64,000 nucleotides of DNA, taken from positions 1,955,001-2,019,000 of the forward strand of contig NZ_CP039712.1 of NCBI RefSeq assembly GCF_005145005.1, read 5' to 3'. The position numbers and the translations under genes are program-made. Below, piece by piece: positions 22,387 through 30,846 of the stretch (positions are counted from its first letter, which is position 1; each line of letters starts with the position of its first letter). Source of the DNA: Vagococcus zengguangii (GTDB taxonomy: Bacteria > Bacillota > Bacilli > Lactobacillales > Vagococcaceae). The notes beneath the pieces are model-generated. The model had not been told where the DNA came from. It saw nothing but the letters and a program-made list of their open reading frames with translations, and made no database searches.

Positions 22387-23569
22387 AATAGAATCAATTA
22401 TCAGTAGTATTACCGTTAACATTTCGATTATTTTTAGTTCTATCTTAATTATGTACTTTAATATTCTTAAACGAATCGTTAATCATCAACCCATTGACTT
22501 GAAACACTTTAATAAAATGCAGATGACACGTTCAACTAGAATCTCTTCTGGCTTTATTTTCGGAATTTCTTGTTATTTATTATCAATCAACGGTATCCAA
22601 ATTGATGCCTGGCAAAAGGTGGATACCCGCTATTTGTTAATTTATTTCGTCATGTATTACGCTTCAACTTTGTCTGGTTTTGTATGTGGGCTAGCTTTTA
22701 TGACTATAAAATCGGCTGTTATTTTACTGCATGGTTATCCCGTCATGTCAGTAGAATTTTTAAACAACTTAATATTAACAAGTTGCACGTTAGTGATTGC
22801 TTATATTTGTACGCGCAATAAAACGATGACTTGGCGTAACAATCTAATTTTCTTGATTATTTTATTTATTGTACGCGCGATATTAATTTATATGTATATT
22901 CCCTTTATCGATAATCAGTCTTGGTCGCCAAATTTGATTTCATATTATTTGATTACAGGTGGACTCTTTATTATTATTTACACCTTAATTAAATCAACCA
23001 TTCGGCTTATCAATTCTATTATTACCTATAAATTAAGCTCACAGATTGATAATTTAACGAGTTTATTTAACCGTTCGGCGTTAGTTGAACATTTTGATGC
23101 CTTAACAACCCGTTATAGTTATAGCAAAGAAAAGACGACAGACACGTTAACAATTTGCATATTGGATTTAGATGAATTTAAAGAAATCAATGATTCACAT
23201 GGTCACGCAATCGGCGATCAACTACTTGCGGAATTTACCGATCTAATGCGGAATTATTTCGATACCAATTATTTATACCGCTTTGGTGGAGATGAATTCG
23301 TATTAATGTTCGTCAATGGTCGATTAGAAACAAATGAAGTCGTTCAACATGTTCAAAAATTTGTCGAGAATGTTGAGCAATATCTCTTCCTAGAAAAAAT
23401 CAAACCACTAAAACTATCAATTTCTGTCGGCCTTGTACAAGAGCCTATAACAGAAGAAATAAACCTTCAAACATTACTATCTCAATCTGATACAGCACTC
23501 TATTCAGCTAAGGGTAATGGTAGAAATCAATTGGTAATTTATGAAGAAAAAAAGGATGAGACAAATTAA
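22379..23569 (+). CDS. membrane diguanylate cyclase (GGDEF)
   Basis: Predicted to make c-di-GMP from two GTP. About six or seven hydrophobic segments (residues 8-200) resemble a 5TM LytS/YhcK-type sensor. The GGDEF domain spans about 220-390, with an intact GGDEF (303-307) and the metal-binding ILDLDEF upstream. The inhibitory RxxD site expected five residues before GGDEF is replaced by FDTN, so product inhibition is probably absent. The start at ATG 22379, with AAGGAG upstream, overlaps the regulator gene. No EAL or HD-GYP phosphodiesterase or PilZ receptor is seen in this window. Confidence 0.88.
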   Translation: MDRIESIISSITVNISIIFSSILIMYFNILKRIVNHQPIDLKHFNKMQMTRSTRISSGFIFGISCYLLSINGIQIDAWQKVDTRYLLIYFVMYYASTLSGFVCGLAFMTIKSAVILLHGYPVMSVEFLNNLILTSCTLVIAYICTRNKTMTWRNNLIFLIILFIVRAILIYMYIPFIDNQSWSPNLISYYLITGGLFIIIYTLIKSTIRLINSIITYKLSSQIDNLTSLFNRSALVEHFDALTTRYSYSKEKTTDTLTICILDLDEFKEINDSHGHAIGDQLLAEFTDLMRNYFDTNYLYRFGGDEFVLMFVNGRLETNEVVQHVQKFVENVEQYLFLEKIKPLKLSISVGLVQEPITEEINLQTLLSQSDTALYSAKGNGRNQLVIYEEKKDETN

Positions 23570-23588
23570 CTGTCTCATCCTTTTTCAT
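23546..23588. terminator. shared terminator of convergent genes
   Basis: AAAAAGGATGAGACA / TGTCTCATCCTTTTT hairpin. It overlaps the last codons of the diguanylate cyclase gene (stop 23567-23569) and reaches the stop codon of the convergent LTA-synthase-like gene (23585). Confidence 0.85.
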
Positions 23589-25444
23589 TTAAAAAATCCA
23601 GTTTTTAAACTGTATTGCTCACCAGCAACAATATCATATTGAATTAATTGATAATCATGATATAAGTCTTTGGTTTTTTCATCACTTAAATCCACTTCCT
23701 CCAACCACTGACCGTTTTGATAAGCATTTGTTTTTTCAAAGGCTGGAATTTTTTGTGCTAGTTGAAGCAATAATTGATCCATAGGCACTTGTTTTAGACC
23801 TGCCTGCTTCATCATCGTTGACGTGAAGTAAAACGGTGAAATCAGCGCATCATGTTGCTGACTGTTAGCTAAAGATTTCTTTGAATCATACATCAAAAAT
23901 TCAGTCAAATGTAAGTCAACTGTTGGCACACGTGCTTGCAACGCATCCGAGTAAAGTGCTGGTAAATGATCCCCCCAGAACACCACAATTGTACGGCGTT
24001 TCACATGTTTCAAATCGTCTAAAAACTTTAGAAAAGCCTGAGAAGAATACTCAATATCCGTTAAATAATCAGCAATACCCTCTGTGTTGTCATCTCCACT
24101 AGCCACAATAGTTCGATCAGGATATTTTTTCCCATAAGGCATATGGGTCTGCATTGTCACGAGATGGACAAAATTAGCGTTATCTTGATTACTTTGCAAG
24201 GTTTCGTAAACTTCTTGATAAGCTGATTCATCAGCAATGTACGGATTATCCCCTAACGTTTCTTGATTCGTCATCGTATCTTCATCTAAAAATTCATCAA
24301 AGCCAAAAATCTTGTAAACATCTTTACGCTTATACATCGACGTATTATAGGGATGAATCGCTGTTGTTTTATAATTTTGAGCTTTCAAACGCGAAACAAT
24401 CGTTGGGAACTGCTCTTTTTTAGGTACTAACATCGTGTACGGTGTTGTCATTTGTGCATTCATCAAATCCATTGACAAGCTAGATAACGCCTCAAACTCA
24501 ATATTAGCAGTTCCGCCACCGTAGTTTTGCGACAACATCAAACCGCTATATGTTTGATTGGCTAACTGACGATAATCCGCTAATGGATCATGTGTTGCTT
24601 CAATGCCTAATCTAAATGGATCAGAAAAACTTTCTGACATCACGTAGACAATATTAGGCGCTTCCTCGTCAGTTAGGGTTTCTTGGTCGCTTACTTGATA
24701 CTTCTTCGTTAATTCTTTAATCGCTTGCTTAGAGTAATCGGCTGGCTTAGACATCGGTTCAACGGTTAAGTTATAAAGAAAACCTGCCACAAACCCCGTA
24801 TTATAGTAATTCATTTTTTGACTATAAGGAATCCATTTAGCTGTTTTATCATATTCTTTACGTAGTAAATTGTTGGGATTATTAAAGTCACTAATATACC
24901 ATAGTCCCAACATACTAGCTACTAGACAGACTAACCGTATTAGCTGATGGGCTTTTTTCATTTTGAAACTTTGCCACAGCGTTTTACCTAAAACATAGGC
25001 AATAAGTAGCATTAAAATAAGAAAAACAATATATAACGGTGTGCCAATCATATCATGTAAAATTCCCCACTCATCGAGCATCGATAAGTCGTCCGGATAC
25101 AATGGTTCCATCCGGTTGAACATTTTGGAGTAATTAGCAAACCCTAGCACGATGGTGCCAATAAAGAAAAACAAGCTGCCCATCGGTACCGAACCAAGCA
25201 ACGTTATCATGAATAGTAAAATACACGCTAAAACTAAACAGGATAATAAGAACTTGCTCGTATGCCACTCGAATGCAAACTTATAGGCCAATTCAAATGA
25301 CCAGTTATTTTGCGATAATTGTAAGAAATAGTTAGCTAAAAAAGGTAGGGCGAGTACCACTATCCACCCAAACGGTTTAGCGTAACGTTTATTTTTGAAT
25401 CGTTGCCACGCATTTAACCACTGTTCTTCCTTTTCTTGCCACAT
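23585..25444 (-). CDS. LTA-synthase-like membrane phosphoglycerol transferase
   Basis: Polytopic alkaline-phosphatase-superfamily enzyme. Five N-terminal membrane segments (about residues 25-180) precede an extracellular sulfatase domain. The domain has the metal site VMSESFSDPF and the nucleophile region GGGTANIEFE, plus FWGDHLPAL. It would build or prime lipoteichoic acid or add phosphoglycerol to a glycan; the precise acceptor is not determinable. The ATG at 25444 has GAGGTGG about six bases upstream; an upstream in-frame ATG (25459) lacks this. Length about 619. It overlaps or abuts the nadE gene and is probably co-transcribed with it. Confidence 0.88.
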   Translation of the reverse strand: MWQEKEEQWLNAWQRFKNKRYAKPFGWIVVLALPFLANYFLQLSQNNWSFELAYKFAFEWHTSKFLLSCLVLACILLFMITLLGSVPMGSLFFFIGTIVLGFANYSKMFNRMEPLYPDDLSMLDEWGILHDMIGTPLYIVFLILMLLIAYVLGKTLWQSFKMKKAHQLIRLVCLVASMLGLWYISDFNNPNNLLRKEYDKTAKWIPYSQKMNYYNTGFVAGFLYNLTVEPMSKPADYSKQAIKELTKKYQVSDQETLTDEEAPNIVYVMSESFSDPFRLGIEATHDPLADYRQLANQTYSGLMLSQNYGGGTANIEFEALSSLSMDLMNAQMTTPYTMLVPKKEQFPTIVSRLKAQNYKTTAIHPYNTSMYKRKDVYKIFGFDEFLDEDTMTNQETLGDNPYIADESAYQEVYETLQSNQDNANFVHLVTMQTHMPYGKKYPDRTIVASGDDNTEGIADYLTDIEYSSQAFLKFLDDLKHVKRRTIVVFWGDHLPALYSDALQARVPTVDLHLTEFLMYDSKKSLANSQQHDALISPFYFTSTMMKQAGLKQVPMDQLLLQLAQKIPAFEKTNAYQNGQWLEEVDLSDEKTKDLYHDYQLIQYDIVAGEQYSLKTGFFK

Positions 25445-25465
25445 ATTAAACCACCTCATGGCTAT

Positions 25466-26296
25466 TTATTTTTTCCAAAATGTATCGTAAATAGTGATTG
25501 GCAAGTGGCGTTTGTGTTCGCTATTTTGATACAACTGCTCAATACGAGCGCTCGCTTCAGGGGTAACAGCTTTTCCTTCTAAATAATCATCAATCGCCTC
25601 GTAAGTAACACCTAATGCTACTTCATCAGGAATTTGTGGTTTATCATCTTCTAAATCAGCTGTTGGTACTTTTTCGTATAAGCTAGTAGGTGCCTGTAAT
25701 TCTTTTAGCAAGGCGCGTCCTTGACGTTTATTCAAGCCAAATAATGGCATTAAATCAGCTGCACCATCTCCAAACTTCGTATAGAAACCTGTTACTGCTT
25801 CAGCCGCATGGTCCGTTCCGATAACTGCACCATTTGTTTGTCCAGCAATTGCGTATTGACTCGTCATACGTAAACGGGCTTTGATGTTTCCTTTGTTAAA
25901 ATCACTAATGTCAAAACCTTGTGATTCAAATTGCGCTTCTAATTGATCCACACTGTCTTTAATATTAACGGTCATTGTTTTATCAGGTTGAATAAAAGCT
26001 AACGCCTCTTGACAATCATCCTCGTCTGCTTGTACCCCATATGGTAAACGTACGGCGATAAATTGATACGTTGTCTTACCCGTTTCTTCACGTAATTCAT
26101 TAATTGCCATCTGTGCCAGACGACCGGCTAACGTTGAATCTTGTCCACCACTAATACCTAAAACATAGCTATCTAAAAACGGATGTGCCAGTAAATATTC
26201 TTTCAAAAAGTTGATACGACGTCTTATTTCTTGTTGCGCATCAATTTGAGACTCAACTTCTAAAGCTTGGATAATTTCTTGCTGTATTGCGTTCAT
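25466..26296 (-). CDS. nadE: NH3-dependent NAD+ synthetase
   Basis: Last step of NAD synthesis: deamido-NAD to NAD with ammonia and ATP. The ATP-pyrophosphatase loop SGGQDST is at 49-55; [22 protein letters not shown] and the DDKPQIPDE region are conserved. Length is 276, without a glutaminase domain, the ammonia-using form. The start is ATG 26296; GGAGG lies eight or so bases upstream and the adjacent TTG is not needed. It lies directly downstream of pncB, the enzyme two steps earlier in the pathway. Confidence 0.96.
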   Translation of the reverse strand: MNAIQQEIIQALEVESQIDAQQEIRRRINFLKEYLLAHPFLDSYVLGISGGQDSTLAGRLAQMAINELREETGKTTYQFIAVRLPYGVQADEDDCQEALAFIQPDKTMTVNIKDSVDQLEAQFESQGFDISDFNKGNIKARLRMTSQYAIAGQTNGAVIGTDHAAEAVTGFYTKFGDGAADLMPLFGLNKRQGRALLKELQAPTSLYEKVPTADLEDDKPQIPDEVALGVTYEAIDDYLEGKAVTPEASARIEQLYQNSEHKRHLPITIYDTFWKK

Positions 26297-26327
26297 CAAA
26301 AACGCCTCCTTCTTCTTATAACAAATT

Positions 26328-26357
26328 TGGGGATTAGGCTCAGTTAGCCCATCCCCA
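26328..26357 (-). terminator. hairpin between pncB and nadE
   Basis: Stem TGGGGAT / ATCCCCA with an inner AGGCT / AGCCC stem. The tail (aaatttgtt in the minus sense) has no long T run, so it may be a weak or processing hairpin inside a pncB-nadE unit. Confidence 0.5.
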
Positions 26358-26374
26358 TATAAAATTACTTTATA

Positions 26375-27850
26375 TTATACTTCTTTTTGGTATAAAGATT
26401 GAACCTCTTTTTTAACTTCTTCAATAATACTTAATTTATTGTTATAAGCCGCTGATGACAAGTCAACTGGATAAATTTGTGGGTTTAAATCACGACGGTA
26501 TTCTTCCCATAGAGATTCGTGTCGTGTTGCTGCATATTCTTTCATTTCTTGTAAAGTTGGCATGTCGTATACCAGTTCACCTTTAACAAAGATGTCTTGT
26601 AGTAATGGACGTGCCGTAAAATCTTTAATTGTTTTGTTAACATAGGTATGAACCGGATGGAACATAAAAATCTCATCTTGTAAGTCAGGACGTTCTTCCC
26701 ATAACGCCACGTAGTCCCCTTGTGATTTGTTATCTGAGTTACGCGTAATACGCCACACTTGCTTTTTACCAGGTGTCGATACTTTTTCAACGTTGCTTGA
26801 TAACTTGATAGTATCTACCATTTCACCGTTATCATCTTCTATCGCAACAATTTTGTATACTGCACCTAACGCCGGTTGGTCATAGGCAGTAATTAATTTT
26901 GTGCCAATGCCCCATGCGTCAATTTTAGCTTTTTGCATTTTCAAGTTCATAATTGTTGTTTCATCCAAGTCGTTTGACGCGTAGATTTTAGCATCATGGA
27001 AACCAGCTTCGTCTAATTGTTCGCGAACTTTTTTAGAAATATAGGCCATATCTCCACTATCAATACGAACGCCTAAGAAATTAATTTTATCACCAAATTC
27101 TTTCGCGACTTTAATCGCGTTTGGCACGCCTGATTTCAATGTATCGTAAGTATCTACTAAGAACACACAATCTTTATGTGTTTGCGCATAGGCTTTGAAC
27201 GCTTCGTAGTCATCACGGTAAGTTTGCACTAATGAATGCGCATGTGTCCCGCTGATTGGAATTCCAAACAATTTACCCGCGCGCACGTTACTGGTCGCAT
27301 CAGCTCCACCAATATAAGCAGCACGCGCACCCCAAAGTGCCGCATCTAATTCTTGGGCACGGCGAGAACCGAATTCCATAAATAAATCATCGCCTAAAAC
27401 TGATTTAATACGAGCGGCTTTAGTTGCAATTAAGGTTTGGTAATTGACCATGTTTAAAATGGCTGTTTCAATCAATTGGCACTGTGCTAATGGTCCTTCT
27501 ACCTGAACTAACGGTTCATTGTTAAAGACAATTTCTCCTTCAACCATTGAACGGACATCACAGCGGAATTCAAAGTCTTTTAAATACATTAAAAATTCTT
27601 CAGGATACTCTTGCGTGTCGCGTAAGTATTGTAAATCAGCTTCCGTAAATTTAAAGTTTTTTAAATAGTTAACAATTCTTTCTAAGCCAGCAAAAACAGC
27701 ATAACCATTATTAAAAGGCATATCTCTAAAATAACATTCAAACACCGCATGACGATCTGCACGTCCTAGTTCCCAATACGTTTTCATCATATTAATTTGA
27801 TATAAATCGGTATGTAAAACTAAACTATCATCTGGATATTGGTATGACAT
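26375..27850 (-). CDS. pncB: nicotinate phosphoribosyltransferase
   Basis: Converts nicotinate plus PRPP to nicotinate mononucleotide in the NAD salvage route. The 491 residues fit the Gram-positive type. Conserved stretches include LHTDLYQINM near the N-terminus, EFGSRRAQ with the phosphate site, GTHAHSLVQ and the VDTYDTLKSG strand. The ATG at 27850 follows GAGAGGAA. It is the first gene of pncB-nadE, which together recycle nicotinate. Confidence 0.96.
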   Translation of the reverse strand: MSYQYPDDSLVLHTDLYQINMMKTYWELGRADRHAVFECYFRDMPFNNGYAVFAGLERIVNYLKNFKFTEADLQYLRDTQEYPEEFLMYLKDFEFRCDVRSMVEGEIVFNNEPLVQVEGPLAQCQLIETAILNMVNYQTLIATKAARIKSVLGDDLFMEFGSRRAQELDAALWGARAAYIGGADATSNVRAGKLFGIPISGTHAHSLVQTYRDDYEAFKAYAQTHKDCVFLVDTYDTLKSGVPNAIKVAKEFGDKINFLGVRIDSGDMAYISKKVREQLDEAGFHDAKIYASNDLDETTIMNLKMQKAKIDAWGIGTKLITAYDQPALGAVYKIVAIEDDNGEMVDTIKLSSNVEKVSTPGKKQVWRITRNSDNKSQGDYVALWEERPDLQDEIFMFHPVHTYVNKTIKDFTARPLLQDIFVKGELVYDMPTLQEMKEYAATRHESLWEEYRRDLNPQIYPVDLSSAAYNNKLSIIEEVKKEVQSLYQKEV

Positions 27851-27955
27851 AAGTATTAATTCCTCTCTTTATTCACATTTTTAATGAACATAGTATTTCA
27901 GTTTTTATTCGTTGATTCCTATCTCTTATATTCTACTATATCTTAACAAAATAAA

Positions 27956-27994
27956 AAAATACAAAACAACGCTTTAACATTGTTTTGTATTTTT
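27956..27994. terminator. bidirectional terminator downstream of the trmL repeats
   Basis: Perfect 14-bp hairpin AAAATACAAAACAA / TTGTTTTGTATTTT with A/T-rich tails. In the minus sense it ends transcripts from trmL after the tandem structured repeats, giving a 3' untranslated region of about 400 bases. Confidence 0.8.
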
Positions 27995-28030
27995 TAGTGA
28001 TAATTATCAAGTTGAACTGTACGACACAGC

Positions 28031-28401
28031 TTCAATTACCTTGATGAACGGGCTTTCAGTGGCAACTTCCTCGGCGATATGTCATGACTCTCAAAAATAT
28101 TTACAATATTTTCGTCGTCCTACGCATATCGCTCGAAAGTTAAACGCCACTTCAAGCACCTTATGTAATCCGGATTTCATGAGCATCCCCTCGAAAATAA
28201 TTCTCCCCATTTCAAAATATGAAAAGCTATTTTTGAATGGGTTTCATTATTTTTTGGGGATAAACGCTCGTTCAATCACTTTATCTAATCCGGATTTCAG
28301 GCACAGCTTTCTCGGTAATATGTCACGATTCTCAAAAATTGTTGCACAATTTTCGTCTTCGTGCGCATATTACTCAAAAGCTGACCGTGCCTTCAATCAC
28401 T
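28031..28401 (-). repeat. three tandem ~120-bp structured repeat units
   Basis: The spacer motif TTCAATCACTTTATCTAAT (plus strand) begins at 28031, 28151, 28271 and 28392, so the period is 120-121 bases. Between copies lie three imperfect hairpins (28058-28151, 28181-28269, 28300-28391). The outer stems differ (AGTGGC/GCCACT, GAGC/GCTC, GGCAC/GTGCC) but each pairs with its own partner. The array starts at the trmL stop and ends before a terminator, so it should be the trmL 3' UTR. I do not recognise the family. Confidence 0.75.
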
Positions 28402-28908
28402 TTATGATAACTTATCGTTTTCGTAGATGTGGGTTAATTCTAGATTTGGGAATGATTGTTGTTTTAAGGCTTCATAGACGATTAAGGCCGCTGTGTTAGA
28501 TAAGTTTAACGAACGTACATGTTCATCGTTCATCGGAATACGAATACACGCTTCTTCATGAGCGCGCATGAATTCTTCTGGTAAGCCTGTTGTTTCTTTC
28601 CCAAAGATAAAATAATGATCTTGACCGTCGTTGTAATCAACATCTGAATAGACGTGACGGGCAAATTTTGAGACTAAATGAAGAGGTTTATCACCCAAAT
28701 ACTCCATAAAAGCTTCTAATGAAGCATGATAGGTAATATTAACATCATGCCAGTAATCTAAACCAGCACGTTTCAACATTTTATCATCTGTTGAGAATCC
28801 TAAAGGTTCAATTAAATGTAAAGGAGAATTTGTGGCAGCACAAGTTCTTGCAATATTGCCGGTATTGGCTGGGATTTGTGGCTCGAACAATACGATATGA
28901 TTGGTCAT
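28402..28908 (-). CDS. trmL: tRNA (cytidine/uridine-34 2'-O)-methyltransferase TrmL
   Basis: SPOUT-class methyltransferase (YibK/CspR) that 2'-O-methylates the wobble base of tRNA-Leu. The 168 residues contain [17 protein letters not shown] near the start, FGKETTGLP and [16 protein letters not shown], which form the trefoil-knot SAM site. The ATG at 28908 has AGCAGGCG upstream. It has a strong upstream promoter and a leader ending in a terminator-like hairpin, and its stop codon abuts the structured repeats, so it is flanked by non-coding elements on both sides. Confidence 0.93.
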   Translation of the reverse strand: MTNHIVLFEPQIPANTGNIARTCAATNSPLHLIEPLGFSTDDKMLKRAGLDYWHDVNITYHASLEAFMEYLGDKPLHLVSKFARHVYSDVDYNDGQDHYFIFGKETTGLPEEFMRAHEEACIRIPMNDEHVRSLNLSNTAALIVYEALKQQSFPNLELTHIYENDKLS

Positions 28909-28936
28909 AGTAACGCCTGCTTTCTTAATTTTGAAT

Positions 28937-29005
28937 AAAAAAAAACGTAGCGGCTCGGTGTCAGTCCACGGCGAGTCCGTACGTTAGTGAGGTTTATTCA
29001 CTAAC
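28937..29005 (-). promoter_or_regulatory. leader with two hairpins, the second a candidate attenuator of trmL
   Basis: After the promoter the minus strand forms GTTAGTGA / TCACTAAC (28983-29005) and then CGTACGGACTCG / CGAGCCGCTACG (28946-28983) followed by nine T (28945-28937). This is a good intrinsic terminator about 30 bases before the trmL start. It does not match a riboswitch I know. It could regulate trmL or end a ~110-base small RNA. Confidence 0.6.
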
Positions 29006-29053
29006 TTTTATCAGAACAGGAATCTGAGAAAAATCAATGAAACAACTAGGACT

Positions 29054-29082
29054 ACTATAGCAAAATTAATACTGTTTGGCAA
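29054..29082 (-). promoter_or_regulatory. promoter of the trmL leader
   Basis: Minus-strand -35 TTGCCA (29082-29077), 17-base spacer, -10 TATAGT (29059-29054). It lies 30 bases downstream of the rlmA stop and predicts a start near 29047. Confidence 0.65.
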
Positions 29083-29110
29083 TCAATTTCACAGCAAAAT
29101 CACGAAAAAA

Positions 29111-29956
29111 TCAAGCAAATTCACCAACTAGCACAAGAACATCAATTGTTATAGTTTTAATTGGATGTTTTTTAATCTCCTCACGTTGTGTCTCACTCGC
29201 TTGCCAGTGCAAGGGCGACATATATAAAAAGTCTTCATAATGGGGAGATGGAATGTCGAATTGATACGTTATTTTTTCTTCAGAAACTAACGTTAATTCC
29301 TCTTTGAAACGTTCGTAAACTTTCTCATTAGAATATGTTTCTTTTTCAGTTCCTCCTAAAATACGCTCGCGTAATTCTTTTAGATACAGCGGGCCAGGGA
29401 TGATTTTTATCAATTTGCCTTGTGGTTTTAACACACGAGCAAATTCATGATAATGGCTAGGAGAGAAAATATTTAAAATATGGCTCATGCTTTGATCTTG
29501 AATCGGTAAATTGGTCAAATCAGCCACTAGCCATAGTGCATCAACCGCTTGATTGGTCGCTAATTCAATACCTTCTTTTGAAATATCAAACCCGATATTA
29601 ACCGGTGAAACGACTTGTGTGGCTAATTTTTGTAAAAAGCTCCCCTCACCACAGCCAACATCTAACAAGCCATCTACATCCTTTAAATGCTTGGCAATTG
29701 CTTCAAGCATTGGCGTATACATTTCCGTTTGAATCATTTGTTGACGGTGACTCAACATTTCTTTTGTATACTCACTTTCAATTTTTTTATTCAAAAAATA
29801 TAGTGAGCCTTTTTTGGCTAAATTATAAACATGACCCTGCGTACATTTGATGCTGTGCCCTTCAATTTCAAAGGCACTATGGCACTTAGGACATGCTAAT
29901 CTATCAGGATGATTCGCAATCCAGCTAGCAGCGCGGTCAATTTTTTTTTGTAACAT
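29111..29956 (-). CDS. 23S rRNA (guanine-N1) methyltransferase, RlmA/TlrB family
   Basis: Methylates a guanine in 23S hairpin 35 (G745 or G748 depending on the subclass). An N-terminal zinc finger (C22, C25, C38, H42) precedes the SAM domain with LLDVGCGEGSFL near residue 97 and NIFSPSHYHEFARVL. Length 281 is slightly above E. coli RlmA. Gram-positive members are usually RlmA-II, but the subclass is not proven here. The ATG at 29956 lies next to a short intergenic region, and the gene is read alone. Confidence 0.88.
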   Translation of the reverse strand: MLQKKIDRAASWIANHPDRLACPKCHSAFEIEGHSIKCTQGHVYNLAKKGSLYFLNKKIESEYTKEMLSHRQQMIQTEMYTPMLEAIAKHLKDVDGLLDVGCGEGSFLQKLATQVVSPVNIGFDISKEGIELATNQAVDALWLVADLTNLPIQDQSMSHILNIFSPSHYHEFARVLKPQGKLIKIIPGPLYLKELRERILGGTEKETYSNEKVYERFKEELTLVSEEKITYQFDIPSPHYEDFLYMSPLHWQASETQREEIKKHPIKTITIDVLVLVGEFA

Positions 29957-30084
29957 GACTTTTCCTCACTTCTATTGCTAGCGACTCATCGCTAGGTCTC
30001 ATAATCTTCGTTCTTATCATAACACAAATGTATTTCCGACACATTTATGTTACTATAATATTAACTAAAAACTGGAGGTTTCTT

Positions 30085-30720
30085 ATGATTATTAAAGAAT
30101 TTTGTGCTGAAAATTTCACCAATATCCCTCAAGCGATTCAACGTGGTGCGCGTCGCATTGAACTATGTGATAACTTAACCGTTGGAGGCACCTCAGTAAG
30201 TCTTGGTGTCTTAACAGAAACAATTAGTTACTGTCATGAACTAGAGGTATCTGTCATGACGATTATTCGTCCACGTGGCGGAGATTTTTTCTATAACGAT
30301 ACTGAACTAAAAATGATGGAAATTGATATTTTAGAAGCAAAAAAAGTTGGGGCTGACGGCGTTGTGATTGGTTGTTTAACCGAAGATCAATCAGAAATTG
30401 ATATCGAGGGGATGGATCAATTATTAGCTCATACTGAAGGGTTACAAGTGACCTTCCATATGGCGTTTGATTCTTTACCAAAAGAAGAACAGTTCAACGC
30501 CATTGATTGGTTAGTCGAACGTGGCGTTGAACGTATTTTAACGCACGGTGGTCCAGCTGGCACCCCTATTCAAGAGAACTTCGAACATTTAAAAGCCTTG
30601 ATTGCTCACGCTGATGGACGCATTATTATCTTACCTGGTGGCGGGATTACTACACAAAATGCCCAAGAAGTTATGGATACGTTAGGCGTTAAAGAAGTTC
30701 ATGGTACGAAGATAGTTTAA
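30085..30720 (+). CDS. cutC: CutC-family protein
   Basis: TIM-barrel protein linked to copper homeostasis in older work; the enzymatic role is debated. The 212 residues start MIIKEFCAENFTNI and contain RGARRIELCDNL, MIRPRGGDF and PGGGITTQNAQEVM, all CutC hallmarks. The ATG at 30085 is chosen because GGAGG lies eight bases upstream; the frame is open to an ATG at 30028 without one. A TATAAT at 30054-30059 is a likely -10. It converges with mgtE at a shared terminator. Confidence 0.9.
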   Translation: MIIKEFCAENFTNIPQAIQRGARRIELCDNLTVGGTSVSLGVLTETISYCHELEVSVMTIIRPRGGDFFYNDTELKMMEIDILEAKKVGADGVVIGCLTEDQSEIDIEGMDQLLAHTEGLQVTFHMAFDSLPKEEQFNAIDWLVERGVERILTHGGPAGTPIQENFEHLKALIAHADGRIIILPGGGITTQNAQEVMDTLGVKEVHGTKIV

Positions 30721-30802
30721 ACCTCTACGAATAAAAGTGTTATTGCAGAGGGAATTCCCCAGCTATTGCTTTATTTATCCTATCTTGTCTAAAAATAAAA
30801 GT

Positions 30803-30846
30803 AAAAAACAGTCACAAGGATTAACGCCTTGTGACTGTTTGCTTTT
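30803..30846. terminator. bidirectional terminator between cutC and mgtE
   Basis: Perfect 14-bp stem AAACAGTCACAAGG / CCTTGTGACTGTTT with a 7-base loop and A/T-rich flanks. Confidence 0.85.

Noticed and set aside
28031-28401. CRISPR array
   Set aside because: The repeats are 120 bases apart, the spacers are hairpins, and there are no cas genes.
28041-28499. A 152-codon plus-strand frame
   Set aside because: It crosses the tandem structured repeats and the antisense of trmL, has no ribosome site and no family resemblance.
30721-30800. Riboswitch for mgtE
   Set aside because: This stretch is downstream of mgtE and cutC, and no M-box is present upstream of the operon.
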